In this document: one piece after another, positions 17,637 through 23,918 of the stretch | Position numbering within the stretch: position 1 is the stretch's first letter | Layout of the letters: every line of letters begins with the position of its first letter | Source: Gammaproteobacteria bacterium | GTDB lineage: Bacteria; Pseudomonadota; Gammaproteobacteria; Arenicellales; Spongiicolonaceae | Assembly: GCA_007570945.1 (NCBI GenBank) | Contig: RKSH01000083.1 | Location: 1 to 23,918, forward strand | Direction of reading: 5' to 3' | Length of the DNA stretch: 23,918 nucleotides | Translations under genes and position numbers: made by a program | The notes under the pieces: model-generated | Told to the model about the DNA's origin: nothing | Databases searched by the model: none | The model's input: the letters and a program-made list of their open reading frames with translations, nothing else

Positions 17637-18662
17637 TTAAAAGATGCTCAGTTGTTCTTCCGTGACCTGCTCAAAGCCGGTGCCGAGGAAATGCAGGATG
17701 CCGTCCGCCGCCGGCTTCAGTTGTTTTTCCCTGTAATGCGCGTAGTCCGGCTTAATGGCGCGCCCGTCTACCGGCTCGGGACCGGCGGCGGTCATCACAT
17801 AGCGCACCGTTCCGCCGGGATTTTTCATTTTGCGCGCGGCCTGCACATGGGGCGGAACGTTTTTGTGGTACTGCGCAAGCGGCCGGCGCAGGCGTTTGAC
17901 ATACACCAGCTGCCCATCCAGTTCACCGCGGGCCAGCCGCGCGCAGGTTTCTTTAATGTAGCCGGCGAACGGTTCATCGGCGAACACGCGCCGCAGCAGT
18001 TCTTTCTGAAATGCGCGCGCCAGCGGCGTCCAGTCGGTGCGCACCGACTCCAAGCCTTTGATGACCAGTTCGGCTTCGCCAGCGGCGCCGCGCACGGTGC
18101 CGGCGTAGCGTTTTTTGCTGCCCTTGGCCGCGCCGCGCACCGCGGGCATGAGAAATTTTTCAAACAGTGACTCCTGTTCAACTTCAAGGTGGCTGGCGAT
18201 GCCGTATTCACTGTGCAACGTGTCACGCCAGTACTCGTTAAGCGCCGCCGCCAGTTCACCGCCGGCCCGTGCGGCGGCGCCGGCCTCAAGTTGCGGGTCC
18301 AGCAGAACAAAAAGCGAGTCGGTGTCGCCGTACAGCACCGTCAACCCGCGCCCCTCGATGAAATCCCGGCTGCGGCCGATAATCTCGTGGCCGCGGCGGG
18401 TGATGCTGGAGGCCAGTTGCGGCGAAAAAAACCGGCAGCCCGAGGAACCGAGCACGCCGTAAAAAGAGTTCATGATAATTTTAACCGCATGCGCCAGCGC
18501 GCGGTTGTCCTCCGCTTTCGCCCGCTCGCGCTCCTCCCACAGTTCGGCGATTAACTGCGGCAGAATATTAACCTCCCTGGAAAACCGCGCGCCGAGATGG
18601 CCGGGGATAAACGCATCATCACCGTCGCCGTGACCCTGACCGTCCTGCATGGCGCCCAACAT
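17637..18662 (-). pseudogene. polB: DNA polymerase II (PolB), 5'-truncated: only the C-terminal half remains
   Basis: The frame encodes about 341 residues that follow the C-terminal part of E. coli-type DNA polymerase II (783 aa) to its normal end (EEQLSIF). Motif B (KIIMNSFYGVLG, 61-72), motif C with catalytic aspartates (YGDTDS, 111-116), KKRYAG (183-188) and KGLESVRTDW (202-211) are intact, with no internal stop or frameshift. Homology begins around GMLGAMQD, roughly where E. coli Pol II reads VGLVEGMAQ, only about ten residues after motif A. Everything upstream (N-terminal domain, 3'-5' exonuclease, motif A with its catalytic Asp) is absent, because argH occupies the adjacent DNA on the other strand. 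Possible starts are ATGs at 18662 or 18650. The product cannot polymerise by the known mechanism. Either a recent deletion or rearrangement truncated it, or the assembly is misjoined here. Confidence 0.85.
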
Positions 18663-18692
18663 ACCACACGCCGCCGGCGCCGCCAGCCCCTT

Positions 18693-18701
18693 TGTTATAC
18701 T
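18693..18701 (+). promoter_or_regulatory. Extended -10 promoter of argH, positioned for a leaderless mRNA
   Basis: TGTTATACT is a TGn extended -10 with five of six matches to TATAAT. It ends 7 bases before the argH ATG (18709), so transcription would start at or next to the start codon. No -35 hexamer is visible. On the opposite strand the same bases read TATAAC and could drive the polB fragment. Confidence 0.5.
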
Positions 18702-18708
18702 GCGCGCG

Positions 18709-20133
18709 ATGCCGGCAAAAACAAAAACCGTCACCGCCGCCGGCCGCGCCATGTGGGGCGGGCGTTTCAGCGGCGCGGCCGATGATGCCGCCGCGGCCTT
18801 CACCGCATCGCTTAACTTTGACCGCGCGCTGGCCGCACATGACATTCGCGGCTCGGTGGCGCATGCCAAAACGCTGGCCGCGGCCGGCGCGCTCAGCGAT
18901 GAGGAGTGCGCGCGAATCGTGGACGGCCTGTCCGCCATCGCGGGTGAAATTCGTGACGGCACGTTCGCCTGGTCGCCGGCGCTGGAGGACGTGCACATGA
19001 ACATTGAGGCGCGCCTCACCGCGCTGATTGGCGAGACCGGGAAGAAGTTGCACACCGCGCGCTCGCGCAACGACCAGGTGGTGACGGCGATGCGGCTTTA
19101 CCTGCGCGACGCCTGCGACTCCATCGCCGCGCAACTGTGCGCGGCGCGCCGCCGGCTGGCCGCCATGGCCGGGCGCGAGGCCGCCACGGTGATGCCCGGC
19201 CTCACCCACACCCAAAACGCGCAACCGGTGACATTCGGCCACCACCTGCTGGCTTGGGCCGAGATGCTGGAACGCGACTTCCTGCGTATCGCCGACTGCC
19301 GCCGGCGAATCAACGTGTCGCCCCTCGGCGCCGCCGCGCTGGCCGGCACCACCTGGCCGGTGGACCGTGAACTCAGCGCGCGGCTGATGAATTTTGATTC
19401 AGCGGCGCGCAACTCCATGGACGCGGTTTCCGACCGTGACTTCGTGATTGAATTCAACGCCACTGCCGCGCTGCTGATGGTGCACCTGTCGCGCATGGCC
19501 GAGGAGTTGGTGCTGTGGTCATCGGAGCGCTGGCGGTTCATCACCGTCGGCGATGCGTTCTGCACCGGCTCCAGCATCATGCCGCAGAAAAAAAACCCCG
19601 ACGTCGCCGAGTTGGTGCGCGGCAAGAGCGCGCGCGTGGCCGGCAACCTGGCCGCGGCGCTGGTGCTGATGAAGGCGCAGCCGCTGGCCTACAACCGCGA
19701 CAATCAGGAGGACAAGGAGCTGCTGTTTGACAGCGTGAACACGGTCGCCGCGTGTCTTGAAGTGTTCACCGCGATGATGGATGCGGTGGCGGTGAACCGC
19801 GATGCGATGCGCGCCGCCGCCGCCGAGGGTTTCGCCACCGCCACCGACCTCGCCGACTACCTGGCGCGCAAGGGCGTGCCGTTCCGCGACGCGCACCATG
19901 TCACCGGCAAAATCGTCGCCCGCTGCGCCGCGGAAAACCTTGGCCTGGCCGAGTTGCCGCTGGCGGTGATGCGCGAATTCAGCGATGCGATTGAGTCCGA
20001 CGTGTTTGATTGCCTCAGCGTGGACGGTTCGGTGCGCGCGCGCAACCACAGCGGCGGCACCGCGCCGGATGCGGTGCGCGCCGCCGCCGCGGCCATGGAA
20101 AAACGCATCGCGGCGCAGGAAAAAGAATGCTGA
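18709..20133 (+). CDS. argH: Argininosuccinate lyase
   Basis: Last enzyme of arginine biosynthesis, splitting argininosuccinate into arginine and fumarate; cytosolic tetramer. Length is 474 aa from the ATG at 18709, chosen because WGGRFSG (16-22) then sits at the usual distance from the N-terminus and a promoter lies immediately upstream. An in-frame ATG at 18649 is less likely. Visible motifs are EDVHMNIE (93-100), TARSRNDQV (117-124), GLTHTQNAQP with catalytic His167, and the superfamily loop GSSIMPQKKNPD (287-298) with the catalytic serine. It is the first gene of a tight plus-strand cluster, overlapping lptM by 7 nt. Its fumarate product is the substrate of the FumC encoded earlier in the window, a metabolic rather than a positional link. 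Confidence 0.97.
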   Translation: MPAKTKTVTAAGRAMWGGRFSGAADDAAAAFTASLNFDRALAAHDIRGSVAHAKTLAAAGALSDEECARIVDGLSAIAGEIRDGTFAWSPALEDVHMNIEARLTALIGETGKKLHTARSRNDQVVTAMRLYLRDACDSIAAQLCAARRRLAAMAGREAATVMPGLTHTQNAQPVTFGHHLLAWAEMLERDFLRIADCRRRINVSPLGAAALAGTTWPVDRELSARLMNFDSAARNSMDAVSDRDFVIEFNATAALLMVHLSRMAEELVLWSSERWRFITVGDAFCTGSSIMPQKKNPDVAELVRGKSARVAGNLAAALVLMKAQPLAYNRDNQEDKELLFDSVNTVAACLEVFTAMMDAVAVNRDAMRAAAAEGFATATDLADYLARKGVPFRDAHHVTGKIVARCAAENLGLAELPLAVMREFSDAIESDVFDCLSVDGSVRARNHSGGTAPDAVRAAAAAMEKRIAAQEKEC

Positions 20134-20273
20134 GCCGCATTGGCGGCGCGCTCCGCTGTGTGCCGGTTTTGTTGTGGTTGGCCGCGGCCGTCACCCTCAC
20201 CGCCGGCGGTTGCGGGCAAAAAGGGCCGCTGGTGCCGCCCGGCATCGCGGTTGCGGCGGCGGAAAAATCATGA
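20127..20273 (+). CDS. lptM: LPS translocon maturation chaperone LptM (YifL-type lipoprotein)
   Basis: A 48-aa outer-membrane lipoprotein. It has a short basic N-terminus, a hydrophobic stretch (about 12-26) and a lipobox ending AGGC, with Cys29 followed by GQKGPLVPP, the hallmark of LptM/YifL. In E. coli LptM helps LptD adopt its native disulfides at the LPS export translocon. The start is the ATG at 20127, with AGGAAAAAG just upstream and a 7-nt overlap with the argH stop. It overlaps lysA by ATGA. The position beside lysA is the arrangement I recall in many gammaproteobacteria, which supports the call. It is too short for most automatic gene finders. Confidence 0.9.
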   Translation: MLSRIGGALRCVPVLLWLAAAVTLTAGGCGQKGPLVPPGIAVAAAEKS

Positions 20274-21529
20274 ACGCCTTCACCGAAAAAAACGGCGAAC
20301 TCCACGCTGAACAAGTGCCGTTGCGCGAAATCGCGCGGCGCCACGGCACGCCGTGTTTTGTCTACGCGCGCGCCGCATTGGAGGGCGCATGGCGCGAACT
20401 GGACCGCGCTTTCGGCGACACGCCGCACCTGGTCTGTTACGCGGTGAAGGCCAACTCCAACCTCGGCGTGCTGGATATTCTTGCGCGCTGCGGCGCCGGC
20501 TTTGACATTGTTTCCGGCGGCGAGTTGGCGCGCGTGCTGGCGGTGGACGCCGCCGCCGCCGCGCGCACAATCTTCTCCGGCGTCGGCAAGAGCGCGGGGG
20601 AGATGCGCGCCGCGCTGGAGGCCGGCGTGCTGTCCATCAACGTGGAGTCGGCGCAGGAATTGGAGCGGCTGCAACAGGTGGCGGCGGACATGAACATGAC
20701 GGCGCCGGTGGCTCTGCGCATCAATCCCGACGTGGACGTGCGCACCCATCCGTACATCGCCACCGGCCTGAACCGAAACAAATTCGGCATCGCGGCCGCG
20801 GAGGCGCACGAAGTGTACCGGCGCGCGGCGGCCAGGCCCAACCTGCGCGTCACCGGCGTCGCCTGCCACATCGGCTCGCAACTGCTGGAACTGGCGCCGT
20901 TCACCGCTTCGGTGGAGCGGGTGCTGCAACTCGCGCGGCAGTTGCAGGACGACGGCGCGGTTTTGGAACATCTGGACCTCGGCGGCGGCCTCGGCGTGCG
21001 CTACCGTGACGAGACGCCGCCGGCGCCGGCCGAATACGTCGCCGCGCTGCTCGGCGCGCTGCGCAAACAGCGGATGAGAATGAAGGTGCTGATTGAACCG
21101 GGCCGCGTGGTGGCCGCGGCGGCCGGCGTACTGCTGACGCGGGTGGAGTACCTGAAGCGCAACGGCGCCAAACACTTCGCCGTGGTGGACGCGGCGATGA
21201 ATGACCTGCTGCGGCCGGCGCTGTACGGCGCGTGGCAGGAGATCCGGCCGGTGAAGACGGCGGGTGAGGCGCCGGAGTACACGTGTGACGTGGTGGGGCC
21301 GGTGTGCGAGTCGGCGGACTTCCTCGGCGCCGGCCGCACCCTGCGCGCGGCGCCGGGCGAGCTGCTGGCGGTGATGTCATGCGGCGCCTACGCGGCGGTG
21401 ATGAGTTCCAACTACAACACGCGACCGCGCGCGGCCGAGGTGGTGGTGGACGGCGCGCGGCATTTTCTCACCCGGCGGCGCGAGACCGTGGACTCGCTGT
21501 TCGCCGGCGAAACCGTTCTGCCGCACTGA
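20270..21529 (+). CDS. lysA: Diaminopimelate decarboxylase
   Basis: Last step of lysine biosynthesis, converting meso-diaminopimelate to L-lysine and CO2 with PLP. Length is 419 aa from the ATG at 20270, which overlaps the lptM stop as ATGA. The upstream frame extension is a shadow of argH. The fold-type III barrel shows YAVKANSN with PLP Lys60, FDIVSGGEL, HIGSQL, the glycine-rich GGGLGVRY and EPGR. The C-terminal domain shows GPVCESADFLG with the active-site Cys, and GAYAAVMSSNYN near the end. The usual gammaproteobacterial neighbour dapF does not follow; an oligopeptidase gene starts 2 bp after the stop instead. Confidence 0.97.
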   Translation: MNAFTEKNGELHAEQVPLREIARRHGTPCFVYARAALEGAWRELDRAFGDTPHLVCYAVKANSNLGVLDILARCGAGFDIVSGGELARVLAVDAAAAARTIFSGVGKSAGEMRAALEAGVLSINVESAQELERLQQVAADMNMTAPVALRINPDVDVRTHPYIATGLNRNKFGIAAAEAHEVYRRAAARPNLRVTGVACHIGSQLLELAPFTASVERVLQLARQLQDDGAVLEHLDLGGGLGVRYRDETPPAPAEYVAALLGALRKQRMRMKVLIEPGRVVAAAAGVLLTRVEYLKRNGAKHFAVVDAAMNDLLRPALYGAWQEIRPVKTAGEAPEYTCDVVGPVCESADFLGAGRTLRAAPGELLAVMSCGAYAAVMSSNYNTRPRAAEVVVDGARHFLTRRRETVDSLFAGETVLPH

Positions 21530-21531
21530 GC

Positions 21532-23625
21532 ATGGCGCGGCGCAAACCACCACCGGCGGCTTTGAGGCGGCCGCACACCCACCGCCTGCACGGCGACGCG
21601 CGCGAGGATCCGTGGTTCTGGCTTAGGAACGCCGATGACCCGGCGGTGGTGGAATACCTCAAGGAGGAAAATCGCCACACCGAGGCGCAAACGGCGCACA
21701 CAAAAAAATTGCGCGAGCAGTTGTACCGCGAAATGCTGTCGCACATCGCCGAGGACGACAGCAGCGCGCCGTATCCGAGGGGCGGTTTTTTGTATTACAC
21801 GCGCACCGAAAAAGGCCGCCCTCACCGCATCCATTGCCGGCGGCGCGATGCGGCCGGCGCGGGCGAGGAAATTCTGCTGGATGTCAACGCGCTGGCCGCG
21901 GGAAAAAAATTCTGCGAGGTGGGCGTGGTGGAGGTGAGCCCCGACCACCGGGTGCTGGCCTGGTCGGCGGATTACCGCGGCGATGAATTGTACGAGTTGC
22001 ACTTCACCGACCTCGCCACCGGCCGCGGCCTCGGCGACAGCGTTCCCGGCACCTGCGACTCGGCGGCCTTTGCCGGCGACGGCCGAACGGTGTTCTACAC
22101 CGTGCCGGACCGCACCCACCGCCCTTACCGGCTCTACCGCCGCGATGCCGGCGGCCGGCGCGGCGACGCGGAACTGGTGTATGAGGAAAGCGACCCGGCT
22201 TTCTATCTTTCGGTCTCGCGCAGCGCAAGCGGCACGTTTGTTTTTGTCGACCTGCACAGCAAGAACACGTCCGAGGTGCTGGCCATCGCCGCCGACCGGC
22301 CGGGCAGCGCGCCGCGGGCGATTTTGCGGCGCGAGGCCGGGGTGGAATACCACGCCGAGCATCGCGGCGATTTTTTCTACCTGCTGAGCAACAAAAACGC
22401 GCGCAACTTTCAGCTGCTCAAGCTGCCCATCGCCGGCGGCGCGCCGGCAACCGTCATTCCCCACCGCGACGATGTCACACTGGAGGATTTTTTCCCTTTC
22501 GCATCGCGCCTTGCGGTGCTGGAACGGCACAACGGCCTGCCGCGGGTTTTTCTTTGCAATTATGAGGGTGAGGGTTTTCACCCTGCTTTTGACGGGGAGG
22601 TGTACGACCTCAGCGCCGAGCACAACGAGGAATTCAACAGCCGGGATTTCCGCCTGCGCTTCACCTCGCCGGTGACGCCGCACACCGTGCTGCAGTGCGC
22701 CATGGACAGCGGCAAAAAGACCGTGCTCAAGCGCACCCCGGTGCCCGGCGGCTTTCGCCCCGAGGACCACCGCGCGCGGCGCGAGTTTGCCACGGCCAAA
22801 GACGGCGCGCGCATTCCCATCACGCTGGTGCACCGCGCGGACCTTGCGCGCGGCGCGCCGTTGCCGCTGCTCCTCGCCGGCTACGGCGCCTATGGTTTGA
22901 ACTATCCGCCGCACTTTCGCGCCGCGCTGTTGCCGCTGCTGCGGCGCGGCCTGGTGTTTGCCATCGCCCATGTGCGCGGCGGCGGCGAGATGGGGCGGCG
23001 CTGGTATGACGAGGGCAAGTTGCTGCGCAAGCGCAACACCTTCACCGACTTCATCGCCTGCGCCGAGCATTTGATTGAAAAAAAGTGGACCGCGCCGGCG
23101 CAACTGGCCATCAGCGGCGGCAGCGCCGGCGGCTTGCTCATCGGCGCGGTGCTCAACATGCGCCCGCAATTGTTCCGCGCCGCGGTGGCCAATGTTCCGT
23201 TTGTGGACGTGCTCAGCACGATTGTGGATGACTCGCTGCCGCTGTCGGCCACCGAGCGCGACGAATGGGGCGACCCGCGCGAGAAGAAATTCTACGACTA
23301 TATTAAATCCTACTCGCCCTACGACAACACCGCCCCTGCCGCGCGCCCGGATATTTTAATCACCGCCGGTTTGAACGACCCGCGCGTCGCCTACTGGGAG
23401 CCGGCCAAGTGGGCCAACCGCCTGCGCGAAACCGAGACCGGCGGCGGCGAGGTGCTGCTCAAAACCACCCTCCACGCCGGCCACGGCGGCGCCTCCGGCC
23501 GCTACGCCCACCTGCGCGAAACCGCTTTTGAGTACGCTTTCATCGCCGACAAATTAAATCTGGTGGCCAGGGACGGAATCGAACCGCCGACACGGGGATT
23601 TTCAGTCCCCTGCTCTACCGACTGA
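21532..23625 (+). CDS. ptrB: Oligopeptidase B (protease II, prolyl oligopeptidase family)
   Basis: Cytosolic serine oligopeptidase (S9A) that cleaves short peptides after basic residues. Length is 697 aa (E. coli PtrB 686). The N-terminal beta-propeller part begins with DPWFWLRN. The C-terminal catalytic domain carries the triad Ser531 (GGSAGG), Asp616 (GLNDPRV) and His651 (HAGHGG), almost exactly the E. coli positions. The ATG at 21532 is 2 bp after the lysA stop, with no strong Shine-Dalgarno, so it is probably translated from the same message. The frame has no stop before tRNA-Phe. The last 21 or so codons are the antisense of that tRNA (reading GIEPPTRGFS) and the TGA falls in its D-arm. 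The final residues are therefore not family sequence, although overall length stays normal. Confidence 0.95.
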   Translation: MARRKPPPAALRRPHTHRLHGDAREDPWFWLRNADDPAVVEYLKEENRHTEAQTAHTKKLREQLYREMLSHIAEDDSSAPYPRGGFLYYTRTEKGRPHRIHCRRRDAAGAGEEILLDVNALAAGKKFCEVGVVEVSPDHRVLAWSADYRGDELYELHFTDLATGRGLGDSVPGTCDSAAFAGDGRTVFYTVPDRTHRPYRLYRRDAGGRRGDAELVYEESDPAFYLSVSRSASGTFVFVDLHSKNTSEVLAIAADRPGSAPRAILRREAGVEYHAEHRGDFFYLLSNKNARNFQLLKLPIAGGAPATVIPHRDDVTLEDFFPFASRLAVLERHNGLPRVFLCNYEGEGFHPAFDGEVYDLSAEHNEEFNSRDFRLRFTSPVTPHTVLQCAMDSGKKTVLKRTPVPGGFRPEDHRARREFATAKDGARIPITLVHRADLARGAPLPLLLAGYGAYGLNYPPHFRAALLPLLRRGLVFAIAHVRGGGEMGRRWYDEGKLLRKRNTFTDFIACAEHLIEKKWTAPAQLAISGGSAGGLLIGAVLNMRPQLFRAAVANVPFVDVLSTIVDDSLPLSATERDEWGDPREKKFYDYIKSYSPYDNTAPAARPDILITAGLNDPRVAYWEPAKWANRLRETETGGGEVLLKTTLHAGHGGASGRYAHLRETAFEYAFIADKLNLVARDGIEPPTRGFSVPCSTD

Positions 23626-23636
23626 GCTACCTGGCC
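23561..23636 (-). tRNA. tRNA-Phe (GAA)
   Basis: On the minus strand a complete 76-nt tRNA with encoded CCA. The acceptor GGCCAGG pairs with CCTGGCC, followed by discriminator A and CCA. The D-arm is GCTC/GAGC with loop AGTCGGTA, and the anticodon stem GGGGA/TCCCC encloses the loop CTGAAAA with anticodon GAA. The T-arm is GGCGG/CCGTC (one G-U pair) with loop TTCGATT. It lies antisense within the 3' end of the oligopeptidase B gene and 56 bp downstream of the metY-type gene on the same strand. Confidence 0.98.
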
Positions 23637-23648
23637 CGCCGGGCGCGG

Positions 23649-23654
23649 ATTTTA
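23649..23654 (-). promoter_or_regulatory. Candidate -10 for tRNA-Phe
   Basis: On the minus strand TAAAAT lies 12 bases before the mature tRNA 5' end, giving a predicted 5' leader of about 5-6 nt. At 17 bases upstream the hexamer is CTCACC, a poor -35 that belongs to the GAGGGT repeat. Confidence 0.4.
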
Positions 23655-23661
23655 CACCAGT

Positions 23662-23682
23662 CGGCGGTGAGGGTGAGGGTGA
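23662..23682 (+). repeat. Intergenic copy of the GAGGGT-type repeat
   Basis: These 21 bases are identical to 10145-10165 inside the TPR gene. Here they are non-coding, between tRNA-Phe and the metY-type gene, upstream of the tRNA -10. Confidence 0.75.
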
Positions 23683-23692
23683 AGATGCCGAA

Positions 23693-23918
23693 TTAGGCCG
23701 AGGCCTCCAACGCTTGCTCGATGTCTTCGATGATGTCGTCGACATTCTCGATGCCGATGGACAAGCGCACCAAGTCGGGGGTGACGCCCGAGTCCGCCAA
23801 CTCATCTTCGGACAGTTGCCGATGCGTGGTGGTGGCCGGATGGCAGGCCAGGGATTTGGCGTCGCCGATGTTCACCAAGCGGGTGATGAGTTGCAGCGCG
23901 TCGATGAACTTCTGCCCG
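23693..23918 (-). CDS. metY: O-acetylhomoserine sulfhydrylase (MetY-type), 3' end only
   Basis: The last 74 residues of a PLP-dependent Cys/Met-metabolism enzyme run in from the right edge to a TAA at 23693-23695. The sequence LVNIGDAKSLACHPATTTHRQL followed by DLVRLSIGIENVDDIIEDIEQAL is the highly conserved C-terminal part of O-acetylhomoserine aminocarboxypropyltransferases, which make homocysteine from O-acetylhomoserine and sulfide. The stretch KSLACHPATTTHRQL favours MetY over the shorter cystathionine gamma-synthase (MetB) or MetZ types, but they share the fold and the N-terminus is not in the window. The ATG at 23878 is not the true start, because the homologous frame continues through it to the edge. 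Confidence 0.9.
   Translation of the reverse strand, partial: GQKFIDALQLITRLVNIGDAKSLACHPATTTHRQLSEDELADSGVTPDLVRLSIGIENVDDIIEDIEQALEASA

Noticed and set aside
18663..19070. Extension of the polB frame to an ATG at 19070 (477 aa)
   Set aside because: The added residues are antisense to argH, show no polymerase or exonuclease motifs and are Ser/Ala/Arg-rich. They are a shadow, not the missing PolB N-terminus.
21412..23169. Long minus-strand ORF (585 codons) opposite ptrB and lysA, and similar long antisense ORFs elsewhere (for example opposite clpB)
   Set aside because: Antisense frames stay open in GC-rich genes. They are Arg/Ala/His/Val-rich without domains and lie opposite clear, conserved genes.
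23561..23625. C-terminal peptide GIEPPTRGFS as a conserved protein motif
   Set aside because: It is the reverse complement of tRNA-Phe translated, a well-known source of false motifs. The conservation belongs to the tRNA.

Overview
The window is high-GC, very compact bacterial chromosome. The gene content (class II fumarase, ClpB, HtpG, oligopeptidase B, argH-lptM-lysA, a PolB-type DNA polymerase II remnant) and the proteins I recognise look gammaproteobacterial. No genus can be named from sequence alone. Most genes abut or overlap by 4 nt (ATGA or GTGA), spacers are short, and no convincing rho-independent terminator was seen. One gene is cut in half, so the genome may be undergoing compaction.

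Layout. 1-698: gene-poor and locally AT-richer, with an unrecognised partial reading frame at the left edge and a tiny divergent ORF with a strong ribosome binding site. 699-6193: a complete two-gene type III restriction-modification operon (mod, res). 6217-8908 (minus): DUF1330 protein, PLP-dependent serine/threonine/hydroxyaspartate lyase and FumC, each overlapping the next by 4 nt. 8959-9621 (plus): carboxylesterase. 9618-11002 (minus): histidinol-phosphatase-like inositol-monophosphatase-family enzyme followed by an exported TPR protein. 11046-14799 (plus): clpB, then a nucleotide-sugar pyrophosphorylase with its own promoter. 14815-17629 (minus): alpha/beta hydrolase, then htpG. 17637-18662 (minus): the 3' part of polB, lacking the exonuclease domain and polymerase motif A. 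18709-23625 (plus): argH, lptM, lysA, oligopeptidase B. 23561-23636 (minus): tRNA-Phe(GAA), antisense to the end of the oligopeptidase gene. 23693 to the right edge (minus): 3' end of an O-acetylhomoserine sulfhydrylase gene.

Functional themes. Mod and Res should form a DNA-methylating and cleaving defence complex. ArgH and LysA make arginine and lysine, and LptM between them supports assembly of the LPS export machinery. ClpB and HtpG are protein-quality-control chaperones. The lyase and FumC could together feed amino-acid carbon into the C4-dicarboxylate pool.

No wholly new multi-gene system is evident. The points most worth checking are the polB fragment cut just after motif A, a recurring extended -10 promoter element (placed so that argH would be leaderless), the oligopeptidase gene running antisense through tRNA-Phe, a 21-bp exact repeat shared by a signal-peptide region and an intergenic spacer, and the long N-terminal extension of Mod.
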